From positions 42,415 to 106,414 of the forward strand of contig SDOX01000096.1 of NCBI GenBank assembly GCA_004565275.1: a DNA stretch of 64,000 nt, written 5' to 3'. Within the stretch, counting starts at the first letter, position 1. Every line of letters begins with the position of its first letter. This DNA is from Nannochloropsis salina CCMP1776. Its lineage: Eukaryota > Sar > Eustigmatophyceae > Eustigmatales > Monodopsidaceae. The notes beneath the pieces are model-generated. The model saw only the letters and a program-made list of their open reading frames with translations. It was not told where the DNA came from and did no database searches. Below are positions 1-11,601 of this stretch, piece after piece. Made by a program: the position numbers and the translations under genes.

Positions 1-514
1 TCAGGATCGAGAGCGTGATGGTCTGCCGGGAGGCCCAGACGCCGCATCGCTTCGGGGGCACGCGGTGCGAGGGAGGGAGGGAGGGAGGGAGGGAGGGGAT
101 GACCTGCGGCGTGGCGTGTTCCACGCTGGCCTTCTACAGTGGTCAACCTGGGAATGGAGGGCTGAGAGGCTGAGGAGACTCATCCCCCTCGTCCTCCCTC
201 CCCGGGCAGGTACTGCGAGTTTGAAACCATCACGATGGCGCCCATCCAGAAGAAGCTCATCGAGCCCTCCCTCATGACCCCGGCGGACGTGGCCTGGCTG
301 AACGCCTACCATCGTCAGGTAGGGGAGGAGGAAGGGGGAGAGGGAGGGAGGAAGGGAGGGAGGGAGGGTGGGAGGGAGGGAGAGGAGGAGGAGGTTTCCG
401 AATGTTTGATGACATCTTCCCTGGTCGGTGCAGGTGCGCGACACGCTCCTGCCGTTGCTCAAGGAGGACAAATTGGCCACGGCGTTTCTGCTGCGGGAGA
501 CGGAGCCGATGTAG
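1..514 (+). CDS. Xaa-Pro aminopeptidase (M24B), C-terminal end, 5' partial
   Basis: The last three exons of a cytosolic aminopeptidase P, a metallopeptidase that removes an N-terminal residue preceding proline. I read exons at about 3-64, 210-318 and 434-514. The joined protein runs through RIESVMVC, then FETITMAPIQKKLIE, then WLNAYHRQVRDTL, and ends ...RETEPM. This matches the C-terminal tail of the XPNPEP1 family, where the 'FE.LT..PIQ..LI' strand and the 'WLN.YH' helix close the pita-bread fold. Phases agree at both introns (GTGCGA...GGGCAG and GTAGGG...GTGCAG). The metal ligands lie upstream of the window. Both introns carry GGGA tracts soon after the donor. Confidence 0.85.
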
Positions 515-1169
515 GAAGGAAAAGAATGAAGGGAGGGAGGGAGGGAGGGAGGGAGGGAGGGAAAGAGGGAGGGAGCAAGGAAGGAGGGGGGGGGGAATCA
601 AGTTGATCGGGCCCGGTGTAGGCACAGGAGGGAAATGCGAGGGCCATGAGGCTCTAGGGAGGCAGATGCCTTGTCGCGAGCAAGGGAAAAATGACCCAAA
701 TGCCGCAAAAGCCCGAGTCTCCCTAGATGTCCGGAGGCTCTGTGTCGCTGCGCACCACTCGGCCGAAGCTTTGGTTGATTTTCATGGGCAGGTGGCTACC
801 TAGGTCACGCCGCGCGCAAGGCTATCACACAATTTACATCCCAAAGTACGAGCGGTAGCAGCCAACTCAACTCCCCTTGTCCTCGGACGGGAACCCCAAC
901 AGCCGGTGGCGAGGAGATTCTCCATGCACCTTGCCCCCCCCTATATCTATAAGATATATACATATACATATATATACCTTGTCCATTAATGTTTAAGAAC
1001 CCCCCCTCACCCCACCCGACCCCGTCGCTCTCCCCGTCGTCGCACACGCCGTTGCCAGCGGGCGGTAAGCCTTCGCACCCTAAGGGTATGGGTGGTGCTA
1101 GGAGCAATCTTCCCTCCCCGTATGGGCCCGGCCAGACCCGCGTCTGTCGCCTCGGCGTGCTTATGCCAC
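515..1169. other. Convergent intergenic region with GGGA tract and AT-rich patch
   Basis: Separates two converging genes. It holds a (GGGA)n tract at about 529-580 and a short TA-rich alternating stretch at about 940-977. No coding or RNA gene is evident. Confidence 0.6.
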
Positions 1170-2024
1170 TTAGCTTCCGTCCCTTTCCTCGCGGTGCCGC
1201 GAGCCTTGCTCCTCCACACCCTGCTGCGCGGCCTGCGCCCTCTCCTTCTGCCTGGCTTTGAAGTCTTCCAGCCTCTCCCAGTACTCGATCCAGACGCAGT
1301 CGTCGCACCCTGTCGGCCACGGAGAGGAGAATAAGTTCGAGTGGGGACATCAACCGTCAACGGGAGGGACCTGCCCTGCGCCCTGCCAATGCTCGCGCCG
1401 ATCCATGCAATGCGTGGTGGGGTTTTGCAGGAGGGCCTTACGTACCGTTGCCGCAGCATTCGGACTCCCCGGGGGGCTCGGGCTCCTCCTCCGCGCTGGC
1501 ACTGCCGGGCTTTGCCGGCGGCGAATCGGAAGGGCCCAAGGACGGGGTCGGAAAGGAGGAAGAGCTAGAGTCCCGGGTCCTTCCGAAATGTTTCCAAACC
1601 GTGCGGAGCGTCAGGGCTCGCTTCGAGAAATGGCGCGCCACCAACCTTACTCCTAGATGGTCCCCCTGCAGTGCTCGACTTCCGCGACAATCAGGCAATG
1701 GACAAGGCCCAGAGCAGGGGCGTCTTCTACCCTCGCATTCCTTCAAACTACTTGTGTACCAGTACCACTGGCGGTTTCCGTCACTTTTATCGCGGCAACA
1801 TAAGCCGCTATTACTGCGACAGCCGTTGCCCCAGCTCCTATGATGAGACCTCCAGAGTCGATATGGGAATACCACCCGCGATATTTCCACCCACGCTGTC
1901 CTTGGCACCGCCGCCAGTCTGGTGGTTGGCACGCTACGGTGGACGCACGAATCTCTCTGGCTTGATTAGTTTGTTCGGGTTCGGTGCGCATTAGAGATGA
2001 TGGATCGATGCCAGGATCATTCAT
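1170..2024 (-). CDS. OXLD1-like protein (oxidoreductase-like domain) with N-terminal membrane segment
   Basis: Three-exon model, minus strand: 1752-2024, 1446-1665 and 1170-1309, giving 210 residues with phases agreeing throughout. The C-terminus carries the diagnostic oxidoreductase-like motif, ECCGNG joined across an intron to CDDCVWIEYWERLEDF. This is the cysteine-rich segment of the OXLD1 family (mitochondrial in animals, biochemical role unknown). It is followed by a charged Q/E/R-rich tail. The N-terminal exon encodes a glycine/alanine-rich hydrophobic segment, about residues 57-78 (GGLIIGAGATAVAVIAAYV), that could be a membrane anchor. The motif is certain. The link to the first exon rests on a donor (CAA|GTAGTT), an acceptor (CTGCAG) and matching phase, so exon 1 might instead be a separate small membrane protein. 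Confidence 0.7.
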
Positions 2025-2557
2025 TGAGCGGGGAAGGCGGAGATTTGACCGTTAGTCACAAAGAGAGGAGTTTACGAAAAATAACGCAAGGACGCAGAAA
2101 AATATTTCAGGGAGGACAGAAAGCGCGTGGTTTGTCCAGGTCAGAACCCCAGAACGCCGGCGTTTCACGGCCTATTTCTTTCCCGCGGGCCCCGCCACCG
2201 TCACCGTACGTGCATGCGTTGCTTTAGCGAGAGAGATCGATTGCCTGCTTTGTGGCCGGCGTGGCGTCAGTCCGCCCTGATGAAGAACTCAGACCATCCC
2301 GTTGCTGATGTGGTGAATTTTTCCATGCATGCAGAAAGGAGCGAAGGCTTCATCGGCCCCCGTGCACCTGTGGAATTACTTTTTCAGAGACCTGCCACTG
2401 ATTCCTTCCCTCTCCCTTCTCCCCTTGGCCAGATCCTGCCACTTGACCGGGCAACAGTGGACTACTTTTTAGGACTGGCTCAAGGCAAACCCTGAAAATC
2501 TCTCCCTCCGTCCTTCTTACATAATCTGGAGCGGGAATCCACGGGATCTGCGAAAGG
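2025..2557. other. Divergent intergenic region
   Basis: Lies between the starts of the OXLD1-like gene (minus) and the ABC transporter (plus), so it probably holds both promoters. Short open frames here have no coding character that I can recognise. Confidence 0.5.
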
Positions 2558-5500
2558 ATGCGGGCGTCGTCGCCTCTGGTGGTTCTGCTCATGGCGGCGC
2601 TGGCCGCACTAGCAAAGGCCTCTGTCTTTGGCGGGCGAAAGAGAAGAGGGCCGCCCGGGGGCTCAGGTATGTAAACATCTGCACGTGTTATAGAGATGGC
2701 GCAGGCGGACTAATTTCCGCCTTCGATGACGGGCTTGTGAGACTTAAGCATCCCTCAAGTGGAGAGGCCTGGACCAGACCTATCTCCTCTGGAGACGATG
2801 GAGGCAAACTTAGTTACCTCCATCCTTCTTTCCTTCTCCTCCTTGCTGGAAAGCGTTTTGCTACACAACACCTTTGAACAGGGGCTTCTTCCACCGCCCT
2901 TACATACTCCGGCCATCGGGTCTCTACAAATCCAACGACGACGACGCCTCGACCTTCCCGGTCCCGGACGCCTCCCCTACCCCCCAATCGTCGTCTCCCT
3001 CCCTCTCACCTTCTTCCTCTTCCTCCTCTTCCACCGCCATCTTTCCCTACGTGCGCGTGGAGGAAGCCGCCCATCCCCTCCTTCACCGGTCCCTCTCTCG
3101 CTCCTTCGCTTTTTTCCTACAGCGGGCACGCGCCATTTTCTTCCCCTCCCCCTGTACCCCTTCCTCTTCGCCCTCCTCCCGCCTGACCCCCGCAACCTCA
3201 CCCTCTCCAGCCATCTGGCCCCGCCTTCGCGAAATCTGCCGCCCCGAATACCCCCTTCTCACTCTGAGCACCCTCACTCTCCTCCTGGCGGCTTCCGTGG
3301 AAGTAGCTGTGCCTCACTTTTCCTCCCAGGCCCTCAGCGCGATCCTCCAACAGAAGGGCCAGACAGAGTTTTTTAGGGCAGTCCGGCGCGTATTCGAGCT
3401 CGGTAGGGACGTGGACGTGCACACTTTTTTCTCTTTCGGGATCGGCTCCTTCGCACTCCCTCCTTCCCTCCTGCCCTCCCTCCCTCCCTCGTCCCTTCCC
3501 TTACACTTACCTTCCCTCCCTGCTCTCCCTCCCTCCCTCTCCGTCCCTCAGGCGTCCTCGCCGCCCTGAGTACGGGCGTACGCGGCCTCTGCTTCGGCCT
3601 CGCTGGCACTCGCATAGTCTGCCGTCTCCGTCACGCTCTCTTCAAGTCCCTCCTCCAGCAGGTAAGGAGGGGCTGAGGGAGGGCGAGAGGGCGGGAGCAC
3701 CTGCCTCACCCATGCCTCTCCCCCTCCCTCCCCGCCCAGGATATCGCCTTCTTCGACAGGACCAAAAGCGGGGAGCTCACGAACCGACTCACGGCGGACT
3801 GTGTCAAGATCAGCAACGTGGTGTCGCTGAACGTGAACATCCTCCTTCGCCAGGCTATCCAGCTCCTCGGCGGCCTCCTCTACCTGCACCGGCTCCACGC
3901 CCGGATCGCTCTCTTGACCGCGGGGGGGATGGCCGTCATCTTCCTGGTCACGGGGGCACACGGGCGCTACAACCGCAAGATGGGTGAGAAGGGGGGGAGG
4001 GAGAGCGGGACAAAAGGAGGGAGGGAGGACAGGGAGCTTCCCCCATAATGATGGCATAAACATGGAAAGTACAAGGAGATGCGTCTTTCTCCGACTCAAC
4101 ATTCCGCCCTCCTCCCCATTCTCCCTTCCTCCCTCTCTCCCTTCCTCCCTCCCTGCCTGCCTCTCCTCTCAACCCAGCTGAGGAGATTCAGGACACCCTG
4201 GCCTCCTCCAACGCCGTCGCCGGCACATCTCTCTCGCTCATTCGCCTGGTCCGCACCCACGTGGGGGAGAGCACGGAGCTGGAGAGGTACGACCAGGCCC
4301 TGCACAAGACTTTGAACAACATGGAGGCCCACGACTTCGGCTACGGTGCGTCGTCCAACCCCGCCCTCCCTCCCTCCCTCCCTCCCTCCCTCCCTCCCTC
4401 CCTCCGCCTCTATCTGCCCTCGGACCCTCACTCCTCTCTAACTCTGTGCTCCCTCCCTGAAGGCGCTTACCGACTCGCCGTTCGCCTGGCACAGACCGGG
4501 CTCTTAACGGCCGTGTTAACGGTCGGTTGGCAGTTGACCTGCTCGGGAGCCATGAGCATGGACCAACTCACCAGCGCCCTCTTTTACGTCCAATTCGTGA
4601 TGAACGCCTCCTTCGACGTCTCCGACCAGTACAGCCGCATCCAGGAAGCCCTCGGCAGTGCCACGCAGGTGCGGAACCCCTCTTCCCTCATCCTTCGCTT
4701 CTTCGTGTCAGTCGTGGGGCTGGCTCCTTGTTTTGGTTTGATTCAACGCACAAGCGGAAAGCGATAGCGGCCAAGCCTTTGTCATCTCCTCCTGCCTTTC
4801 TTCATCCGTTTAAATCACCCCCTCCTTCCCTTCCCTTTCTCCCCCCCGCCCTCCGCCCCTTCCTCAGGTCTTCGCCCTCCTCGACCGGACCCCCGCCATG
4901 AGCGTCAAGCCCCTCTCTCCCTCCCCCTCCCTCCCCACCTTTGGCCCGTCCTCCCGCGTCACCTCCTCCCCTCCCTCTTCATCCGAAAGGCACGGCGCCA
5001 GCGTCGTCTTCTCCAACGTCTCCTTCACCTACCCCCTGCGCCCGCACACCCCCATCCTCTCCTCCCTCTACCTCAACATCGGCCCCGGCCAACGCGTGGC
5101 CGTCGTGGGGGCATCGGGGGGGGGAAAGAGCACCTTGCTCCGGCTCCTGGCTCGGCATTATGACGTGGACGCCGGAAGTATCTTTTTAGGTGCGCTGGGA
5201 GAGGGAGGAAAGGAGGGAGGAAAGGAGGGAGGGAAGGAGGGAGGGAGGGAGGGAGGGAGGAGGGCATACACTGGGGTGTCGGCGGCCTGCGGGTCCGCCA
5301 TGGCTCACGCCTCTCTCTCCTCTTCCCTCGCGTCCCCCCCTCCGGACGGCCAGACGGGAGGGACCTGCTGACCTTCTCCCAGGAAGAACTCTCCAACAAG
5401 GTGGCCATGCTCAGTCAGGAGCCGCCCTTGCTGCGTACGTAGTCTCAGCCCCGTGACTCTTTTCTCCCTCCCCAGGACTGACATGGGCCCTTTTCCCCAC

Positions 5501-6509
5501 AACCATGCCTTATTCGCAGCTATATCCATCAAAGATAACATTGCCTACGGCTTGAAGTAAGTTTTCACGGCAACGGCAAGGAAATGGAGATAGCAAGCAA
5601 GGAAGCTTGCTGCCATCGAGGCGTGCGCTCGAGCGCGCGCCTTTCACGATACATTCCCTCTCCCTCCCATACTCCCTCCCATCCTCCCTCCCTCCCTCCC
5701 TCCCTTTCCCTCCAGGCCTGGGACCTTCTCGCAAGCCGACGTGGAAGCCGCAGCCCGCGCTGCCAACATTTACGACTTCGTCCAATCCCTCCCCGACCGC
5801 TTCGAGACCGTCATCGGGGAGGGCAGCGTCGGCCTGTCCGGGGGGGAGAAGCAGCGAGTGGCGATAGCCAGGGCCCTCATGCGGAAACCGGAGGTGCGTC
5901 CAGCGCCCCCTGCTCGCGTTAGTTGGCTCGCTTCGAAGTCGAGCTCCCGCCGACCAGTCTGGTTGCCCTCCCTCACCCTCCCTCTCTCTCCCTCACCCTC
6001 CCTCCCCTTTCCCTCGCCTCCCCGCCCCTTCTCCTTCCTTCTCTCCTCTTCTTGCACTCTTCTCTGCTTCGACCACCAGATCCTCCTGCTCGACGAGCCC
6101 AGCTCAGCGCTTGACCAGAGTTCCCAGGCGATCGTCCAGGCGGCGTTGGAAAGGGCAGCGGAGGGGAGAACGACCCTCATCATTGCTCATGTACGAGAGA
6201 GGGAGGGAGGGAGGGAGGGATGGGGTTGTCAAATTTTTTCAAGTTTTTCGGGGTCTGGAAAATTTCAGGGTCTGACCAAGATTCACACCTCCGCATTTTG
6301 CACACGAACAGCGACTCAGCACCATTGAGTCCTGCGACAGCATCATTGTTCTCAAGAGCGGAGCCGTGGTCGAGCGAGGCACCCATGCGGAGCTCCTGGC
6401 CAAGGAGGGGGTGTATGCGGCCTTTCGCGCCCAGCAGACATTCATGCAGCCCCCAAAAGACGTGGAGCCACGGAGAGCCCAGGCAGTGAAAGAGGCGGAA
6501 AGGACCTGA
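2558..6509 (+). CDS. ABCB-type half-transporter (one membrane domain plus one ATPase)
   Basis: Twelve exons: 2558-2666, 2854-3402, 3552-3661, 3740-3983, 4178-4345, 4463-4668, 4868-5189, 5354-5434, 5520-5556, 5716-5893, 6080-6190, 6312-6509. All phases agree, giving 770 residues, the usual half-transporter size. Exon 1 is a hydrophobic leader ([19 protein letters not shown]). The transmembrane domain includes the coupling segment [17 protein letters not shown] typical of TAP/MDR-type exporters. The nucleotide-binding domain has Walker [10 protein letters not shown], signature LSGGEKQR, Walker [13 protein letters not shown] and the switch histidine in IIAH|RLSTI, so the ATPase looks intact. It should act as a dimer exporting a hydrophobic or peptide-like substrate. 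The substrate cannot be read from sequence. The leader suggests entry to the secretory system or plastid. Several introns begin with GGGA tracts and end with TCCC tracts. Confidence 0.92.
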
Positions 6510-6958
6510 AACCCTCGCTATCGGGGATGGGAAGGACTTGTAAAGGAGTGCAGCAGGAGGCAGCCCTGGTCCTTGCTGGGGTCGTCTTGTACAGGTGAAA
6601 AGGTAGTCAGGGAGCACGAGACTTGGATCGCGCATAGAGACTGGTGGAGGCCGATATCCATCACGCGGCCAGTCCACAAATATAAGGCGTCAAAAATCCA
6701 AAACCAAGAATCTTGCATCAGATCTAAGAGGGCTGTGAAGGACAGTCTGTCGGCAAAACCTGCATGTCATTGCTGCTGCTATTTGGATGGTATTTTTGTG
6801 TTAATTTTAATTGACTTTCGGTACATTTTGAGTGCATTCCACGTAGCAATCTTAATTGTCTTTTTTTCCGAAAATTGCGGCCTCCTTAACCCCATGTGAC
6901 CAAATCATCCGAGGCAAGTAAAAATATCATCGGGAAAATCCACTTAATCCTCCCATCG
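6510..6958. other. Convergent intergenic region
   Basis: Lies between the 3' ends of the ABC transporter and the receptor-phosphatase gene. It is AT-richer than its flanks and no gene is seen. Confidence 0.5.
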
Positions 6959-9900
6959 TCAAGACGACTGTGGCTTGCCCCGCGGGACTTGTAGTCGGGC
7001 ACCGTCTCGTGTCCGACGACGGGCCTTCACCTCGCATAAAAACTCCACTACCCCTCTATAATCACCACCAACGGATAGCGGAACTCTTTGACGCTGTAAT
7101 TTCCTGTCGGGACTTTTCCCTTTCTGTCTGTTAGCCGCGGATGGAGTCATTCTCTTTTTCTCATCGCTGTACAAAACCTGGGGCAGAGTAGAGTCCGAGG
7201 TGGCAGTGCTGATTGGCGAGCTGAAGCTATATCCTCCTGTTACGCTTCGTCCTTCCCCACCCACCACGGGCAGGTTCTCTCGACTGCGACACGTAAGAAA
7301 TTCAAACGGCGAAGTCTTTTCTCCGGGTGCTTCATCTTGTTTCGAAGGTGGCGTGCAGTCCTGAATAAGGTCGTTTCGAACACACATTACGCCTTGTCCC
7401 AGCTCCCGTTTGTGGCTACCCATGAATTTTATAAGCGCATGTTGTGTCATCGGTAGCGGACCGAATGTCAGAATATCCACCTCAAAATGTCCCGTGCCCT
7501 CCTCCCGTGTCCGGGTGAGCTCGTCACGAGCCTCCAATTCGGGTTGCCACCGCATCGTGTGCAAGTTTCGTAACATCTGCTCTCCAGAAGTTCTGTGAGA
7601 GGCAGCTGAACATTCTTCATGCACGCGGAGTGACTCGTCCAAGGCCTGATGGTGTCGAAGGCGCCACAACGGGTCCTCACACGGTAAAGGGTAGAGCAAA
7701 ACTATCTCCTCCACCAAATTTACCGCCGTGTCGGTTCCCATGTCCTCCATGAAAGCTGGACCGCCCTCCCGACCCGACTCATTCTCCTCCGGGGTGTCGC
7801 TCATCCAGCTTACGCGAGAAGAATTGCTCTGCCGCTCAGGGAAGTTATGGCGAGAGGGGGGGGGCGCATTACCTCCGGCATTCGAAACATGCTCCCGTGT
7901 CTCCGGTAAGGATTCTCGGCGTCCAGCACCACCGTCCTTCGTGTCCTGCGCAAAGTCTCCTGGTAAGGCAGGTCTTGAAGGGAGGTTACCACCAGCATGC
8001 TCTTGCTGGTTCTCAGATGCATGTCTCTCTGAATCGGGACGAAAACCGTAAAAACAGCAGTGTGAATTTGTGTTTCGACTACCTTCAGTACGTGGTCGAT
8101 CTCGGCGGCGGAAGAAATCTACGTTTTTAAATCCCATAAATTGAAAACTGAAGTTACTCAAGCAAACGGTGATAAGAAGGGGTGGGAAGCTGGAACGATG
8201 AGAAGAAGGACGCAGGTAGCGGGGAGACGAGACTGGCCTCCCTACTTGGCGCACGATTGCCGCTCTTGCCATCGCCCTTGCAATTTCCGATGACTCCCCG
8301 TATTCCCAAAATGTATCAGCACCATCTACACTGCCCTGTTCAATATTTGTTGCCGTGAGGGGAGAGAACTGACCAAGGTAAAGAGCGAGGGGGTGAGCGG
8401 TATTCAACAGTAGAGAAAAAGCAGCAGAGACCGGCCGGTGGTCGGAAATGATGGCCAAAGGGCCCCTTTCCAGAGCGTCGTACGCCAGTGGCAGTAGCCT
8501 GTGAGACACACCAGGAGTCGAGCGGTAGAGGATCCTGTCGGTGTATGACGGCGTCAGATCGATCCATGGTCTTTTCGTCTCCTGTGTGACGTAGGCTTTT
8601 TCGACCACAGATGGTATGATGAAGTCTTCGCCGTAAGCAGCCTTGTTCCATTTGTAGGTCGGAGGAAAGACGATGGGGCACTCTCCAAATCCGTGCAACA
8701 TGAGCCCCTTTTGGATGGAAGAGATAAGGGTGTCCACATGTTTTACCCACGACCAAGCGCGGACCACCACGTCCATCAATGATTGCACAGTCTGGTGCTC
8801 CATGCTCCGCACTCCCAATTCTACACAAGCGAGCCGTGGTTCTTCGTCGCCTTGTCTCAATCCCTCCCCTTCTTTCCACTCCTCGTCGCCGTGCCGCGTC
8901 TCCCACAATGGACCACGAGGAATGAGGGGCAGGCTCGCCGTACCTTGAGATTCAGCGCTCCAGAACCTTGAGTAGCCAACAGCCCGCCAGTTGCAGTCCA
9001 TACCGGGACGACTGACTCTCTCCAGCATGCTTTGACATGCTACCGCGGACTCTACAACCTTGCTTAAGACCTCGGACGGGCTGTGACCCCGTGTTCGATA
9101 ATTCAAATTGCCTAATAAGAAGACATGGTGGTACTGTAAATGCGTGTCGAAAAGCTCGTGTTCACCATTGAGTCGCAATTTCCGAAGCATGGCTGCCACA
9201 TGTCTAGCGCGGTAATCATCATCATAGCTGTACTGATCCCGTTCAGGGAGGTGAGCATTGATAACTGCAATGGATTGATCATAAAAACGGAAGCTCAATC
9301 CGAGCAAACCCTTAGTGCCTGTGCAAGTTGCCCGGATGGGGCGCTCGTTTACTCCTATCAAACGGAAGGCGCCAGACTCGACATCGACCGTACGAACAAA
9401 GAGCATGAGAGCCGACTTGGAGGCGTGCGTGGCATCGTTTAGCTCCGCTGTTGCCACAAGCGAGAACTTAGCGTTGCCCCCTAGCTGCTTGTGAACGGCT
9501 TCCCGCAGATGTAAAAAATCGGTGCTTCTCTGTACCGCGATGGCATAGATATGGTATCCGCCTGCAGGAATCCAATGCTCCAAGCCCTCCGCCAGCAAGT
9601 TTCGGGATAAAACAGACAGCAAAAGATTGTTCTTAGGCAGGGGCTCGCATGCCATGTCGAAAGTGGTAAGAAAGATGCTATGCGAGTGAAGCGCTGGGTT
9701 GGAAATTGCCTGAGAAGAATCGGAAACTAGCGCCCGCCTCCACCACGAATGAGAGGTTCCCCCGCCCACCGCTGTATCTTCTCCTGGCATTGGCGTTGAT
9801 ATCCACTGCGAAGAGAATCGAAGCCTATCTATCGAATCTTTGTACGAATCACCGAAAAAGGCACCCACAACGCGAGGACAACAACGACACATCCACTTGG

Positions 9901-11099
9901 TCGCACCAAGACTTTCAGGGAAACTGTAGCAAAGCGCATCGACAAATGCCATCGCCAGATTCCACTGTCAGACGATAAAGCATATAGTGATATAAATAAG
10001 ATCATGAAGGGTGAGCAATCATTGTGAAAGGTGAAGAGAGAACGCTATTGCTTATCTGTAAAGCTTGCTTACCTGAAGCAAGAAAACAGCCGCAAATGTG
10101 CGCACGTACGAGGGTACTACCATCAATCCCCAAAGGACACAAAAACTGAACGTGACTAGCCATAGGCGCAGTTGTAGCCGTCGAGAGCTCATAGGTAAGG
10201 GCCGTTCATCTTTTCTCAGAATAAAAATGGTGGAAATGTTGAAGTAGGCCACTAACAACCAGCAGATCGGGAGCAGAAGCCACCGGTCAAGCAGAAATGC
10301 AAGGGCTGCGTCGCCGTCTTTCTTCCAAAAGGTTGTCAAGAAACAATGTGAGTGCCGTGCCAGGCCAACAGTTCCTTCAAAGGCAGGAACCAAAGTCAAG
10401 CCTGCGGCAAGGAGGCAAGTGGCCAGAGCAACAGGGAGGAGATCACGACAGAGGACATAGACGGGCTGGCGATGGTTCACCCACGACCACATTTTCCAAG
10501 CGATCACTACGTGCCACATACTATTCTGCAAGTCTAGCCAGTAAGTTATAATGCCTAAAGGCCTGCACCATTTGTTGGCTTCTTCCAGCCTCAGAGTCCC
10601 ATTGCTTGGAAGGGCACCATCGTTCAGCGCCGCCACAACCATACCAAAGAACCAAAAGATACATTGCAAGAGCTCAATTGTGAGTAAGGCACCAATCTAT
10701 ATAGAATGGAGTAGAGACAGATATATTTGAATAATAAAAATCCTCAATGCGAAATCAGATCGACTCCCAACGCTATAATTGCTCTGATCGTACCTCATAC
10801 TCGGACAAAGGGGGAAAAGATTATTTAAAGGAAAACTGCTCGCTAGACTTAAGTGAAAAATCTTGTTAACTAGATCTATGCCATATCTTCCATGCCGGGA
10901 GGCTTACCAAAATATGGGAAAATTTACAAATCGGGCTTAATAATCGCGAGCGAAAGGAAGCTAGAATGGACAGCAAAGTGGGACCGCCCACCAGGAATGA
11001 TAGCAATATCAGTAGAAGGTTTCGAATGTAGAGAATGCGTGCCTCAGTCAAAGAAAGATGACCTAGCATCTCCTGTCTACCAGCTATCGCATTCACCAT
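6959..11099 (-). CDS. Seven-transmembrane receptor fused to inositol-polyphosphate 5-phosphatase domain
   Basis: Minus-strand exons 10908-11099, 10073-10696 and 6959-9964, joined in phase 0 at consensus donors (TTG|GTAAGC, CAG|GTAAGC), give 1273 residues. Residues about 23-285 form seven hydrophobic helices. TM3 begins with Cys108 and loop 2 carries Cys182, a typical receptor disulfide pair. TM3 and TM7 resemble the cAMP-receptor-like (class E) type. The splice at residue 272/273 falls inside TM7, so the receptor is not complete without the downstream exon. From about residue 365 an IPPc-like domain follows, with FPPTYK, PSYTDRIL (744-751) and SDHRPV (779-784). Three catalytic positions differ from the family: N of WN is D375, E of QE is R418, and GDLNYR is GNLNYR (557-562). 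Receptor-phosphatase fusions are reported in oomycetes among the 'GPCR bigrams'. The last ~470 residues are low-complexity and unrecognised. An internal intron in the long last exon cannot be excluded. Confidence 0.85.
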
Positions 11100-11601
11100 T
11101 ATCCAATTTCTTCATGATAAAATAGGTAGGAAATTACAAAAATGAGTTTCATGATGCCATTGAAATCTGCATGAAAGGTGTTCCTCGCGAGCCATTATCC
11201 TCCAACCTCTCGAATGTTAACTTTCCAATCTCTTAGCGTAGGATGTTGAGCCCTGCGTGCGTCGAAACGAGACAATAAAGCGCCTGGGGGTCGTGCGAAT
11301 GCTGGGGTAGGAGGTTATTTTTCTGTCGCTCTTGGCGACGGGATCTGTCGAGGAAATACAATGCGCTCGCCTGGCCCGCCTGCGCCCGGTGCCGTTGCAG
11401 GGTCTGTGGTCGTCAAGGAGCATGCCAGGGTGTATATGATATGTTAGTGTGGTTGTATCGTGCGCCAGTTAACAGATTGCACACATGACAGCAACATCGC
11501 GAGACCGAGGTCCTTCAACCCTGCCGACAACCTCAACATCAGCACGCCGCCTCCCTCCGCTGCAGTGCCTCGACCCCCTGTACTTATTTCCTCCGACGAT
11601 C
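11100..11601. promoter_or_regulatory. Divergent promoter region
   Basis: About 500 bp between the start codons of the receptor-phosphatase gene (minus) and the plastid guanylate-kinase-domain gene (plus). It must contain both promoters. No specific element could be named. Confidence 0.45.

Noticed and set aside
805-1459. Minus-strand open frames of 150-180 codons beyond the OXLD1 stop
   Set aside because: They are other-frame readings overlapping the OXLD1 exon, with biased Arg/Gly composition and no motif.
8340-8906. 188-codon minus-strand frame inside the phosphatase exon
   Set aside because: Shadow of the conserved 5-phosphatase frame.
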